DNA of 64,000 bases from Afipia sp. (lineage in GTDB: Bacteria > Pseudomonadota > Alphaproteobacteria > Rhizobiales > Xanthobacteraceae). Below the pieces are notes generated by a model that had not been told where the DNA came from, did not search any database, and was given only the letters and a program-made list of their open reading frames with translations. This document shows positions 55,163 to 63,751 of this stretch, piece after piece. Position numbers and translations under genes: made by a program. Position 1 is the stretch's first letter. Each line of letters starts with the position of its first letter. The stretch spans positions 1 through 64,000 of the forward strand of contig JACQDM010000002.1 of the NCBI GenBank assembly GCA_016201045.1. Direction: 5' to 3'.

Positions 55163-56065
55163 TTATTCGGCGGCTGCCTGGAACGGACCGAAACCGTCGA
55201 GCGGAATATCCGCCAGCGCATCCGCAAGTTTCACGAAATCGGCGGCGACCTGATCGAATCTCGGGCCGCGTTCGCGGCGACGCTCGTCCATGTAGACCGC
55301 GCGATTGAGTTCGAGCTGGATCGTATGCAGCCCGCTTGCGGGATTGCCGTAGTGCTCGGTGATGAAGCCGCCGGCATAGGGTTTGTTGCGTCCGACCGAA
55401 TAGCCGATCGATTGAAACGTATCCTCCACCACATCCGACAGCAGCCGCGCGCAACTCGTGCCGTAGCGGTCGCCGATCACGATGTCCGGCCGCTTCGGCT
55501 CGTCGCGCGTGACGCCGACCGACGGCATCGAATGACAGTCGACGACGATCGCAAGACCGAAGGTTTTCTGAGTGTTGTTGATCAGGCGGCGGAAGGCGCG
55601 ATGATACGGCTTGTAAAGTATCTCGATTCGCCGGAGCGCTTCCTCGACATCGAGCCGGTCGTAATAGATTTCCTGACCGTCGCCGACGACGCGCGGAATG
55701 GTGCCGAGCCCGCCGGCGACCCGCATCGAGCGCGTGTTGGCGAATCCCGGAAGGCGGCCGTTGAACATGCGCGGGTCGAGTTCATACGGCTCGCGATTGA
55801 CGTCCACATAAGAGCGCGGAAAATTCACGCGCACCGCCGGAAAACCGCGCGCCGGAAGGGCCGCGATCATTTCGTCCATGAAGGAATCTTCCGAACGCGC
55901 CAGAGACGCGCGGTCGATGCGGGAAGCGCTAAGAAAATCCGGCGGGTAGGACGAGCCCGAATGCGGCGAATTGAAAATGATCGGCCCGCGCAGCACCTCG
56001 GGCTCGAAAATGTCGAACGGCGGCGGCAACTCCCCTTCGCCGGTTCTGTCCTTGAAATCAGTCAT
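55163..56065 (-). CDS. N-formylglutamate amidohydrolase
   Basis: A 300-residue enzyme of the N-formylglutamate deformylase/amidohydrolase family: FNSPHSGSSYPPDF near 32-45, RVNFPRSYVDVNREPYELD near 98, and DCHSMPS near 175 with metal-binding Asp and His, then GDRYGTSC and PYAGGFITEHYG. It would release formate and glutamate in histidine breakdown, yet no hut genes are near. It is divergent from cpdR, a neighbourhood I recall from other alphaproteobacteria. Confidence 0.9.
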   Translation of the reverse strand: MTDFKDRTGEGELPPPFDIFEPEVLRGPIIFNSPHSGSSYPPDFLSASRIDRASLARSEDSFMDEMIAALPARGFPAVRVNFPRSYVDVNREPYELDPRMFNGRLPGFANTRSMRVAGGLGTIPRVVGDGQEIYYDRLDVEEALRRIEILYKPYHRAFRRLINNTQKTFGLAIVVDCHSMPSVGVTRDEPKRPDIVIGDRYGTSCARLLSDVVEDTFQSIGYSVGRNKPYAGGFITEHYGNPASGLHTIQLELNRAVYMDERRRERGPRFDQVAADFVKLADALADIPLDGFGPFQAAAE

Positions 56066-56295
56066 TGCCGCCCGCTGTTCTCAATCGCCGGACACGCTCG
56101 AATCGTGCTTCCTTTACGGCCCTGTGGGGCAACATAATTTGGCCCGAAAATCGCGTGTTTTCTCAAACCATATTGTCCGCAACCCTAGCGGGGTTGCCAA
56201 GCCTAAGTTCGCCTTCACCTGAAATTTACCCCTGTGAAGGCACATAGACGAACTGGAATAGCTCTCATTTCCCGGGATTTGACGACTTAATCGCC

Positions 56296-56655
56296 ATGCA
56301 CAAGATCCTCCTCGCCGAAGACGACAACGACATGCGCCGCTTTCTGGTCAAGGCGCTGGAGAACGCCGGTTTTCAGGTGCAGTCCTACGACAACGGATTG
56401 TCGGCCTATCAGCGGCTGCGCGAGGAACCGTTCGAGATGCTTTTGACCGATATCGTCATGCCCGAAATGGACGGCATCGAGCTGGCTCGCCGCGCCGCCG
56501 AACTCGATCCCGACATCAAGATCATGTTCATCACCGGCTTCGCCGCCGTCGCGCTGAATTCGGATTCCGAGGCGCCGAAAAACGCCAAGGTGCTGTCCAA
56601 GCCGGTTCACCTGCGCGAATTGGTCAGCGAAGTGAACAAGATGCTGGCGGCTTGA
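56296..56655 (+). CDS. cpdR: Cell-cycle response regulator CpdR
   Basis: A 119-residue single-domain receiver. Asp52 (LLTDIVMPEMDG) is the phosphoacceptor, with Asp9-Asp10 at the metal site and the Lys of LSKPVHL. The sequence LLAEDDNDMRRFLVKALENAG is that of CpdR, which in its unphosphorylated form directs ClpXP to degrade CtrA and PopA-linked targets and thereby governs cell-cycle progression. Its presence fits the CtrA-type boxes seen elsewhere in the window. Confidence 0.96.
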   Translation: MHKILLAEDDNDMRRFLVKALENAGFQVQSYDNGLSAYQRLREEPFEMLLTDIVMPEMDGIELARRAAELDPDIKIMFITGFAAVALNSDSEAPKNAKVLSKPVHLRELVSEVNKMLAA

Positions 56656-56683
56656 AACTTCTTATCCGCGCTATCTACTTTTT

Positions 56684-56772
56684 GTCATCACCGGGCTCGT
56701 CCCGGTGATCCCGATTGGTAGGGCACGGTGCCACGGAATTCGGGATGGCCGGAACAAGTCCGGCCATGACAT
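56684..56772. repeat. Paired-palindrome repeat, copy 2
   Basis: ATCACCGGG-CTCGT-CCCGGTGAT (56687-56709) and ATGGCCGGA-ACAAG-TCCGGCCAT (56745-56767), again 35 bases apart, with a GGCAC/GTGCC core between. Relative to copy 1 the stem bases have changed on both sides, so pairing is preserved. It lies between cpdR and tRNA-Val. Confidence 0.85.
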
Positions 56773-56875
56773 CTAGCTGGAATCCGCCGCAAAGCTCGCG
56801 TTGGGCTATGTCCCGTCCTTGCGAAGGCAGTTTTGAGCCGATATAGGGACGCATTCCTGCATCGATGGACTTTAA

Positions 56876-56950
56876 GGGCGCGTAGCTCAGCGGGAGAGCA
56901 CTTCCTTGACATGGAAGGGGTCACAGGTTCGATCCCTGTCGCGCCCACCA
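56876..56950 (+). tRNA. tRNA-Val (GAC)
   Basis: A 75-nt cloverleaf with encoded CCA: acceptor GGGCGCG/CGCGCCC, anticodon stem CTTCC/GGAAG with GAC at 56908-56910, and TTCGATCC in the T-arm. It reads GUC/GUU valine codons. Downstream of cpdR on the same strand. Confidence 0.97.
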
Positions 56951-56983
56951 TCGCTCGCTTTCAGTCGCTTCAGCTTTTCTGCG

Positions 56984-57469
56984 TCAGGACGCTGCGGTCC
57001 CAAACAGCTCCTTCTGCTGTTCGTTTGGCGGCGCAAGCGTCGGCGCGACGCCCTCGAAGCGCACCAGTTTCTCCAGCTCCGGCATCAGCACGACGCTTTC
57101 CTGCTCGTTCGGATCGGTACGCGCGATGACCGCGACCACGGGTTCTGTCGCGCTTGGATTGTAGGGCAGATGCGGCACGTCCGCCGGAATGTAGAAGTAG
57201 TCGCCGGGAGCGACGAGCGTGTGATGTTCGAGTTTCTCGCCATGATAGACGCCGGACGTTCCGCTCAAGGCGTAGATCGCGGTCTCATGCGTCGTGTGCT
57301 TGTGAGCGTGCGCACGCGAGCCCGGCGGGATAACGACGGTCTGCATGTGGATCGCCTTCGATCCTGCCGTGTCCGCTGAAATGCCGACATGATAGTCGAG
57401 CCCCTGTTTGCCTCTCACGCTGCCGGCGGATTTGACGAGATGGCCCTTCATTACGGTTTTGGATGTCAT
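56984..57469 (-). CDS. Cupin-domain protein
   Basis: A 161-residue beta-barrel cupin. Motif 1 (PPGSRAHAHKHTTHETAIYALSG, with His and Glu metal ligands) is at about 48-70 and motif 2 (APGDYFYIPADVPHLPYN) at about 87-104, so a single metal site is likely. Enzymatic or sugar/quinol-binding roles are both known for such short cupins. The RNA-like end of tRNA-Val lies just beyond its stop codon. Function unknown. Confidence 0.87.
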   Translation of the reverse strand: MTSKTVMKGHLVKSAGSVRGKQGLDYHVGISADTAGSKAIHMQTVVIPPGSRAHAHKHTTHETAIYALSGTSGVYHGEKLEHHTLVAPGDYFYIPADVPHLPYNPSATEPVVAVIARTDPNEQESVVLMPELEKLVRFEGVAPTLAPPNEQQKELFGTAAS

Positions 57470-57590
57470 CGTGATTGCTCCCGACGCTGATCGTCTCGCG
57501 GAATCGCGAATTTGCCGACGAGTCTAACGCGCGGGACGCGGTTTCGGTTTGGCGCGCGTATCAAATTTATGTGTCGCGGACAGACGCGCT

Positions 57591-58712
57591 CTACCGCGCC
57601 CCTGATTTCTTCGCGACGATCTCTCCGAACACATCCTTATGCTCGTGCGGCGGTGCGCGCCAGTATTGCGGCGGGCCGTCTACAGTGGCACCGAGTTCGG
57701 CCGCGGCATGCCACGGCCAGCGCGGGTCGTAGAGAATGCCGCGCGCGAGCGCGACCATGTCGGCCTTGCCGCTCGCGACGATGTCTTCGGCTTGCTTCGC
57801 ACCTGTGATGAGCCCGACCGCCATCGTGGTGACGCCGGCTTCTTTCTTTACGGTTTCGGCGAACGGCACCTGATAGCCCGGTCCGAGCGCGATCTTCTGC
57901 TTGGTCGAAACGCCGCCGGATGACGTATCGACCCAGTCGACACCGCGCTTTTTCAACTCCTTGGCGAAGGCCACTGTCTGCTGCACGTCCCAGCCGCCAT
58001 CGACCCAGTCGGTCGCCGATACTTTGATGCCGACCGGCTTATGGGGCGGAAACGCCGCGCGCACCGCATCGAACACTTCGAGCGGGAAGCGCATGCGGTT
58101 CTCCAGCGAACCGCCGTATTCGTCGGTACGCTGGTTGGAAATCGGCGACAGAAACTCGTGCAGCAGATAGCCGTGCGCGTTGTGAACTTCGATGGCATCG
58201 ATGCCGAGGCGTTCCGCGCGCTTGGTGGTTTCGACAAATGCGTTGCGGATGCGCGTCATGCCGGCCTTGTCGAGTGCAGCGGGTGCAGCTTCGCCGTCCT
58301 TGTGAGGAAGCGCGGAAGGCGCATGCGTCACCCAGCCGCCGCTATTTGCCGGAATGAGTTGCCCGCCTTCCCACGGCAGATGGCTCGACGCTTTTCGTCC
58401 TGCGTGCGCAATCTGCATGCCGACCGCGATGTTGGAATATTTTCGGATCGCGGCCATGATCGGTTTCAGCGCGGCTTCAGTGCGGTCGTCCCATAATCCC
58501 AGATCCGCGGGCGTGATGCGACCGTCGGGCTCGACGCCGGTGGCTTCGATGATCAGCATGCCGGCACCCGACAGCGCGAGGCTGCCGAGATGGATCATGT
58601 GCCAGTCGGTCGCGGCACCTTTGTCGGCGGAATATTCGCACATCGGCGCGATGACGATGCGGTTGGGAAGCGTGAGGTTCTTCAGCTTGATCGGAGAAAA
58701 CAAAGCGCTCAT
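57591..58712 (-). CDS. NADH:flavin oxidoreductase (Old Yellow Enzyme, YqjM/XenA type)
   Basis: A 373-residue FMN enzyme reducing activated alkenes and nitro compounds. VIAPMCEYSA with the Cys tuning FMN, AHAGRKAS near 110, and VHNAHGYLLHEFLSPISNQRTDEYGGSLENR near 180-210 match the thermophilic-like OYE subgroup. The start at 58712 follows CCGGAAATTTTC. It precedes a DUF427 gene on the same strand upstream, with a 33-base gap, so the two are likely co-transcribed. Confidence 0.93.
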   Translation of the reverse strand: MSALFSPIKLKNLTLPNRIVIAPMCEYSADKGAATDWHMIHLGSLALSGAGMLIIEATGVEPDGRITPADLGLWDDRTEAALKPIMAAIRKYSNIAVGMQIAHAGRKASSHLPWEGGQLIPANSGGWVTHAPSALPHKDGEAAPAALDKAGMTRIRNAFVETTKRAERLGIDAIEVHNAHGYLLHEFLSPISNQRTDEYGGSLENRMRFPLEVFDAVRAAFPPHKPVGIKVSATDWVDGGWDVQQTVAFAKELKKRGVDWVDTSSGGVSTKQKIALGPGYQVPFAETVKKEAGVTTMAVGLITGAKQAEDIVASGKADMVALARGILYDPRWPWHAAAELGATVDGPPQYWRAPPHEHKDVFGEIVAKKSGAR

Positions 58713-58745
58713 GAAAATTTCCGGTGCGGATGAGATCAATCGGGG

Positions 58746-59117
58746 TCAGTCCCCGACCTTAATCTCATCCACGCGATCCGGATAGAACGCAACGTAATCC
58801 CTGATCTGCGCGACGGCGGGATATGGATGCTCGTAAGTCCACACCGCGTTCTTGCCGCGCTCGCTGAAGGCGATGCTGTAATAGGAGCAGTCGCCCTTGT
58901 AGGGACAGTAGGTCGAATGATCGGTGCGCGTCAGTTGAGTCATATCGACGTCGCTGCGCGGAATGTAATGCACCGGCGGATAGGAGGCCTCGCGCAATGT
59001 CAGCGACGCGCGCGTGTCGGCAATGATCCTGCCGCCGGCCTTGACGACAATGCGCGAAGTGCTTGGCGTAATGGTGATCGGATGGCTGGCGTCGGGCTGC
59101 TTGATGACCTTGTTCAT
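58746..59117 (-). CDS. DUF427 family protein
   Basis: A 123-residue single-domain protein with the DUF427 pattern: HYIPRSDVDMTQLTRTDHSTYCPYKGDCSYYSI and AVWTYEHPYPAVAQIRDYVAFYPDRV. Two conserved Cys lie in the central motif. The biochemical role is not established. The ATG has GAGGA upstream. Probably the first gene of a unit with the OYE-family reductase. Confidence 0.9.
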   Translation of the reverse strand: MNKVIKQPDASHPITITPSTSRIVVKAGGRIIADTRASLTLREASYPPVHYIPRSDVDMTQLTRTDHSTYCPYKGDCSYYSIAFSERGKNAVWTYEHPYPAVAQIRDYVAFYPDRVDEIKVGD

Positions 59118-59251
59118 GCGGCGTCCTCGAAATCGGTTCCAGCCGATATGGCTGTCGCTGCCTGCCGCCGCAAGCATCCGGTGCCGCGCTGAAGGAACAA
59201 AGCCGTGATCCGCACGTCAATGCGGCGTGTCAGCGTTGCGTAGGAGGCGTC
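59118..59251. other. Intergenic gap between divergent DUF427 and the small frame at 59252
   Basis: No gene or clear promoter recognised; both divergent start regions must be served from here. Confidence 0.4.
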
Positions 59252-59446
59252 ATGGGTATCGACCGGCATGAGCATGAGCGCCGCAACTGGTAGTCCTCCG
59301 GCACCAAATCCAACCGGGAAATTTCGCGCGAGATCGCCGAACAACTCGACACGTCCATCGTGCCGGGTGACAATCCGGGCGATGATGCAATTCCTGCCGC
59401 GTCCGGAAAACGGGTGAAGCGTGAGAAAACTGATCAGTTTCGATGA
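59252..59446 (+). pseudogene. Possible small gene interrupted by an amber codon
   Basis: An ATG with an excellent TAGGAGG site opens a 64-codon frame (MGIDRHEHERRNW, then TAG at 59291-59293, then 50 further codons ending at TGA 59444-59446). The part after the TAG is hydrophilic with acidic and Lys/Arg residues. It could be a decayed small gene, a short leader peptide, or chance. It overlaps the next small gene by 26 bases. Confidence 0.35.
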
Positions 59447-59600
59447 CGAGACCTATGCGTCGCCGCTCGATCTGCGCGACGCGCTGCGTAAAAGCGTAAA
59501 GGCTGCAGGAGAAAAGGGCGGCCGTCGTATCACCGACGTTCGCGGGCGAGTGCCGAAGAAAGCCGCACCCGCGCGCGCTCTAAAGCGCAAGGCGGGCTGA
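59421..59600 (+). CDS. Small basic protein, coupled to the PHA-system gene
   Basis: A 59-residue protein opened by GTG (the frame is closed by a TGA six bases before it). The N-terminal half (RKLISFDDETYASPLDLRDA) is a charged helix and the C-terminal half is Arg/Lys/Ala-rich. The stop overlaps the next gene's ATG as TGATG, which argues that it is translated. No family recognised. Confidence 0.6.
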   Translation: MRKLISFDDETYASPLDLRDALRKSVKAAGEKGGRRITDVRGRVPKKAAPARALKRKAG

Positions 59601-59911
59601 TGGCGCAACCGTTCATCGTTTCCATTCCGCACAAGCTCGGCAAGGACGAGGCCGTCCGCCGTTTGAAAGCGGGGCTGGGCAGCGTCAAGAACCAGTACGG
59701 CCAGATGCTGCAGGTCAACGAAGAAATCTGGAGCGGAGATCGTCTCGCCTTCAGCATCACGGCGCTGAAGCAGAACGCCAGCGGCACCATCGATGTTGCC
59801 GAGGATCACGTGCGGCTGGAGGTGATATTGCCGTGGCTGCTCGCCGGAATCGCGCATGGAGCGCAGGCGATGATCCGCGAACGCGCCAACCGCATGCTGG
59901 AAAAGAAATAG
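59600..59911 (+). CDS. Polyhydroxyalkanoic acid system family protein
   Basis: A 103-residue protein of the PHA_gran_rgn family: FIVSIPHKLGKDEAVRRLKAGL at the start and VAEDHVRLEVILPWLLAGIAHGAQAMI near the end. The family is linked to PHA granules by genomic association, though no phasin or synthase gene is near here. The one-base overlap with the preceding 59-residue gene suggests co-translation. A double terminator follows. Confidence 0.88.
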   Translation: MAQPFIVSIPHKLGKDEAVRRLKAGLGSVKNQYGQMLQVNEEIWSGDRLAFSITALKQNASGTIDVAEDHVRLEVILPWLLAGIAHGAQAMIRERANRMLEKK

Positions 59912-59940
59912 CGGCCCGCGATTCGGCGGGCCGCTTCGTT
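59910..59940 (+). terminator. Terminator after the PHA-system gene
   Basis: A perfect 10-bp stem (AGCGGCCCGC / GCGGGCCGCT) followed by TCGTT, overlapping the stop codon region. Confidence 0.7.
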
Positions 59941-60051
59941 GGTCAGCGATAGTAGTCGCGGAATGATCGCGGGCGTGCGCACGTTCATCTCAACAACGCG
60001 GTCAACGACGTAAGCGAACTCAAGAAAGCGTCTTAGTTTACGCCGCCTCGC

Positions 60052-60079
60052 AAGGCCCGCTCATCGAGCGGGCCTTTTT
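60052..60079 (+). terminator. Second terminator upstream of ggt
   Basis: AAGGCCCGCT / AGCGGGCCTT with a CATCG loop, followed by five T. About 140 bases after the first hairpin; the segment between (59941-60051) holds no clear gene but could be a short transcript of its own. Confidence 0.85.
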
Positions 60080-60168
60080 CTTATGCGCTGCAAAACAAAT
60101 CGCGGTGTCCCGCGCTGGATTCCCGCCGCGTGCGAAGCTACGGTGCGCCTCCATCCGGAAGGCACTTC

Positions 60169-61743
60169 ATGCGCAATTTCATCTCTCCGTCCCGCTCCAT
60201 CGCGGTGGGCGAACGCGGCATGGCCGCGACCTCGCATCCGCAGGCGACGCTGGCCGCACTCGACATTCTGCGCAGCGGCGGCAATGCGATGGACGCGGCG
60301 ATTGCGGCGGTCGCGCTGCAGGGCGTGATCGAACCGCAGATGACCGGAATTGGCGGCGATTGTTTCGTCCTGTATTCGCAGAAGGGCGGCGCGCCGGTTG
60401 CGCTCAACGGTTCGGGGCGCACGCCGGCGAAAACCGATCTCGCCTCCGTCGCCGCGCGCATGAAAGAGATTCCACCAACGGCGCCGGAAGGCGTCACAAT
60501 TCCAGGCGCGATCGATGCGTGGTGCGCGCTCAACAAAGCGCACGGCTCGAAATCGCTGGAGGAAATTTTCAAGCCTGCCATCGATGCCGCCGAAAATGGT
60601 TTTCGCATCACGCCGCGCGTCGCCGCAGACTGGACCCGCAACCGTCCTCGGCTCGAGCACAATGCGAATGCGAAAGCGCACTATCTGCCCGGCGGCATTG
60701 CGCCATCGATCGGCGACAGGCGCGATCAGCCCGCTTTGGCCAAGACGTTGCGCAACATTGCGCGCAACGGGCGAAAAGCGTTCTACGAAGGCGAGGTTGC
60801 CGAAGAACTGGCGTCGGTGCTGCAGGCGCTCGGCGGCGCGCATCAGGCGTCGGACTTCGCCGCGCACAAGGGCGAGGATGTCACGCCGATCTCCGCAAAA
60901 TATGCGGATCACGACATTGTCGAATGCCCGCCGAACGGGCAGGGTCTCGCCGCACTCATGATTCTGCGGATCATGGCGCATTATGACATCAAGTCGCTGT
61001 CGCCGGCAGATCGCGTGCATGTGCTTGCCGAAGCGAGCAAGGCCGCTTATCGGGCGCGCGATGTGTTTTTCTGCGATCCCGCATTCGGCAAGGTCGACGC
61101 GAAGCATTTTCTCTCCGACGGTTACATCGGCAGGCTGAGCGCCAAGATCGACATGAAGCGCGCGACCGCGAGAGTCGATTGGGACGACATCGAGCACACC
61201 GATACGGTTTACGTGACGGTGGTGGATCGCGATCTCAATGCCGTGTCGTTCATCAATTCGCTGTTCAATCCGTTCGGCAGCGGCATCTACGCGCCGAAGT
61301 CCGGCGTCCTGTTGCACAATCGCGGTTATGGCTTCCGGCTTGTTCAGGGCCATCCCAACGCGCTCGCGCCGAACAAGCGGCCGATGCACACCATCATTCC
61401 CGGCATGGTGATGCGAAACGGTCAATGCGTGATGCCGTTCGGCGTCATGGGCGGGCATTATCAAGCGACAGGCCACGGCAATTTTCTCTCCAATGTGTTC
61501 GACCTCGGCATGGACATTCAGGCCGCATCCGAAGCGCCGCGCTCGTTCGCATTCGATGGCGTGCTGACGCTGGAGCCGACATTCGCGAGAGAGATCGGCG
61601 ACGATCTTGCCGCGCGGGGCCACGACGTCAAATGGTCCGAGTTGCCGCTCGGCGGCTGTCAGGCGATCTGGATCGACCGCGCGCGTGGCGTGTTGCTCGG
61701 TGCGACCGATCATCGCAAGGATGGCGTCGCGCAGGGATTCTAA
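60169..61743 (+). CDS. ggt: Gamma-glutamyltransferase family protein
   Basis: A 524-residue Ntn-hydrolase precursor that autocleaves into two subunits. The nucleophile is Thr344 in [12 protein letters not shown] (Thr346 is the alternative), followed by [27 protein letters not shown] and a C-terminal small subunit. It transfers or hydrolyses gamma-glutamyl groups of glutathione or other amides. I see no clear signal peptide, so it may be cytosolic, unlike the E. coli enzyme. The M20 peptidase gene follows after 23 bases in the same direction. Confidence 0.9.
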   Translation: MRNFISPSRSIAVGERGMAATSHPQATLAALDILRSGGNAMDAAIAAVALQGVIEPQMTGIGGDCFVLYSQKGGAPVALNGSGRTPAKTDLASVAARMKEIPPTAPEGVTIPGAIDAWCALNKAHGSKSLEEIFKPAIDAAENGFRITPRVAADWTRNRPRLEHNANAKAHYLPGGIAPSIGDRRDQPALAKTLRNIARNGRKAFYEGEVAEELASVLQALGGAHQASDFAAHKGEDVTPISAKYADHDIVECPPNGQGLAALMILRIMAHYDIKSLSPADRVHVLAEASKAAYRARDVFFCDPAFGKVDAKHFLSDGYIGRLSAKIDMKRATARVDWDDIEHTDTVYVTVVDRDLNAVSFINSLFNPFGSGIYAPKSGVLLHNRGYGFRLVQGHPNALAPNKRPMHTIIPGMVMRNGQCVMPFGVMGGHYQATGHGNFLSNVFDLGMDIQAASEAPRSFAFDGVLTLEPTFAREIGDDLAARGHDVKWSELPLGGCQAIWIDRARGVLLGATDHRKDGVAQGF

Positions 61744-61766
61744 GACAATAAAATCGGGAGGATCGC

Positions 61767-62900
61767 ATGATCGATCTCAAGGCACTGCCGTTCGACTCCG
61801 ACAAAATGCTCGCGGGTCTCAAGCCGTGGATCGAATGCGAAAGCCCGACTTACGACGCGCACGCCGTCAACCGCATGATGGATATCGCGGCGAAGGATCT
61901 CGCCGCGAGCGGCGCGAAGATCGACCGCATCGCGGGCCGCATAGGTTTCGGCGATTGCGTGCGCGGCACGTTTCCTCACGCGAAGAAAACCCCGGGCGTT
62001 CTCGTGATGGGACATTTCGACACGGTGCATCCGGTCGGTACGCTCGCGAAGCTGCCGTTCCGCCGCGACGGCGACACATGCTACGGCCCCGGGATCATGG
62101 ACATGAAGGGCGGCAACTACGCCGCACTCGAGGCGCTGCGGCAGTTGCAGCGCGCGAAGGTCGAAACGCCGCTGCCGGTTACCTTTCTTTTTACGAGCGA
62201 CGAGGAAATCGGCAGCGCTTCCACGCGCGAAATGATCGAAGCGGAAGCGGCGAAACATAAATACGTTCTCGTGCCGGAGCCCGCGCGCACCGAAGGCGGT
62301 GTGGTGACGGGGCGTTACGCGATTGCGCGGTTCAATCTCGAAGCGATCGGGCGACCCAGTCACGCCGGCGCGCTGCTCGCCGATGGCCGCTCGGCCATTC
62401 GCGTGATGGCCGACATGATTCCGGTGATCGATGCGATGACCACGAGCGACTGCACCTTCAGCGTCGGCGTCGTGCATGGCGGGCAGTGGGTGAATTGCGT
62501 GGCGAGTTCGTGCACGGGACAGGCGCTGTCGATGGCGAAAAAACAAAGCGATCTCGATGACGGCGTTAAGCGCATGCTTGCGCTGAGCAAGAAGGACGCG
62601 CAGGGCGGCGAATTCATCGTCACGCGCGGCGTCACACGCCCGGTGTGGGAGCCGGACGGCAAGACGATGGCGCTTTACGAAACAGCCAAGCGCATTGCCT
62701 CCACGCTCGGCGCCGATCTGAAACATTCCAGTGCCGGCGGCGGTTCTGACGGCAATTTCACCGGCGCGATGGGGATTGCGACACTTGACGGTCTAGGCGT
62801 GCGTGGCGAGGGATTGCACACGCTCAACGAACATATCTTTATTGAGAGTCTCGCCGAACGCGGACGCCTGATGGCGGGCTTGCTCGCGGAATTGAATTAG
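61767..62900 (+). CDS. M20-family metallopeptidase (carboxypeptidase G2-like)
   Basis: A 377-residue zinc exopeptidase: His83 and Asp85 (GHFDTVHP), bridging Asp112 (GPGIMDMKGG), catalytic Glu146 and zinc Glu147 (SDEEIGS), a lid domain (about 185-300) and HSSAGGGSDGN near 315. The carboxypeptidase G2 subgroup cleaves C-terminal glutamate from folates and N-acyl-glutamates, which fits the adjacent gamma-glutamyltransferase gene. It converges with the acyltransferase gene with a four-base overlap. Confidence 0.93.
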   Translation: MIDLKALPFDSDKMLAGLKPWIECESPTYDAHAVNRMMDIAAKDLAASGAKIDRIAGRIGFGDCVRGTFPHAKKTPGVLVMGHFDTVHPVGTLAKLPFRRDGDTCYGPGIMDMKGGNYAALEALRQLQRAKVETPLPVTFLFTSDEEIGSASTREMIEAEAAKHKYVLVPEPARTEGGVVTGRYAIARFNLEAIGRPSHAGALLADGRSAIRVMADMIPVIDAMTTSDCTFSVGVVHGGQWVNCVASSCTGQALSMAKKQSDLDDGVKRMLALSKKDAQGGEFIVTRGVTRPVWEPDGKTMALYETAKRIASTLGADLKHSSAGGGSDGNFTGAMGIATLDGLGVRGEGLHTLNEHIFIESLAERGRLMAGLLAELN

Positions 62901-63751
62901 CCGCGCGCGGGTTCGGCTGCTCCCGGCAATTCCGCGCTTGCGGCGGCGGGCGTAATTTCGGTCTGCGGTTTCGTCGAACGCAGCGCCTGTGCGGTCATGC
63001 GCCGCACGGATGCTTCGGCGTCGCGTGCGATCTGCTTGCGGTCGGCATGCATGTCGTAAGCAATCGCCTCGCCCCAACTCACCGTGACATCGACCGCGCC
63101 GTTGGCGAGAACGCCGAGCAGATGCGGCACAAGATCCATGTCGCCGTACCACGCGACCTTGTCGCGCAACGCGCGCCCGACCGGCAATCCACCGTAGCGC
63201 ACATAGGCCAGTGATACCGGCTGCACCACCACCTTGTCATGATGCGTGGCGTCGCCGATGACGTGATGCACCGAACCGATCAGTGCGGAGCGGAACGGCA
63301 GAATGCGGATGCCGTCGCTCGACGTGCCTTCGGGAAACAGCAATACGGCGTCGCCGCCGAGCAAACGATCCGCCATCGCGCGGGCATGGTCGCCGGTCTT
63401 GTGGCGGCGGTCGCGTTCGATGAAAATCGTGCGCTGCAGTCGCGCCAGCCAGCCGAACACCGGCCATGACTTCACTTCGGATTTTGCGACGAACACCAGC
63501 GGCGCGACCGCGCCAATCACCGAAATATCCGACCATGAGACATGGTTGGATAGAATGAGCACCGGCTTGTCGCGCGTCAGTTGCCCGACCTCCGTGATAC
63601 GGATGCCGATGACAGCGCAATAGAGCCGGTGAAACAACACAGGCACATCGCGTTGCAGCCGGTTGCCCGTCACCATTCCGATGACGTGAAACGGCAGCAG
63701 CACCAGAAGAATGACAACGAGAGCGAGGAGAACGAAGACGGCGCGGATCAT
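62897..63751 (-). CDS. 1-acylglycerol-3-phosphate O-acyltransferase family protein
   Basis: A 284-residue PlsC-family acyltransferase with an N-terminal hydrophobic segment (1-28) and the conserved blocks NHVSWSD (His70-Asp75), FIERDRR and FPEGTSSDG (139-147). It likely acylates lysophosphatidate or an ornithine-lipid precursor (OlsA-type enzymes are similar in size). The C-terminal 45 residues are variable and Ala-rich. Upstream (63752-64000) no gene is seen before the window ends. Confidence 0.9.
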   Translation of the reverse strand: MIRAVFVLLALVVILLVLLPFHVIGMVTGNRLQRDVPVLFHRLYCAVIGIRITEVGQLTRDKPVLILSNHVSWSDISVIGAVAPLVFVAKSEVKSWPVFGWLARLQRTIFIERDRRHKTGDHARAMADRLLGGDAVLLFPEGTSSDGIRILPFRSALIGSVHHVIGDATHHDKVVVQPVSLAYVRYGGLPVGRALRDKVAWYGDMDLVPHLLGVLANGAVDVTVSWGEAIAYDMHADRKQIARDAEASVRRMTAQALRSTKPQTEITPAAASAELPGAAEPARG

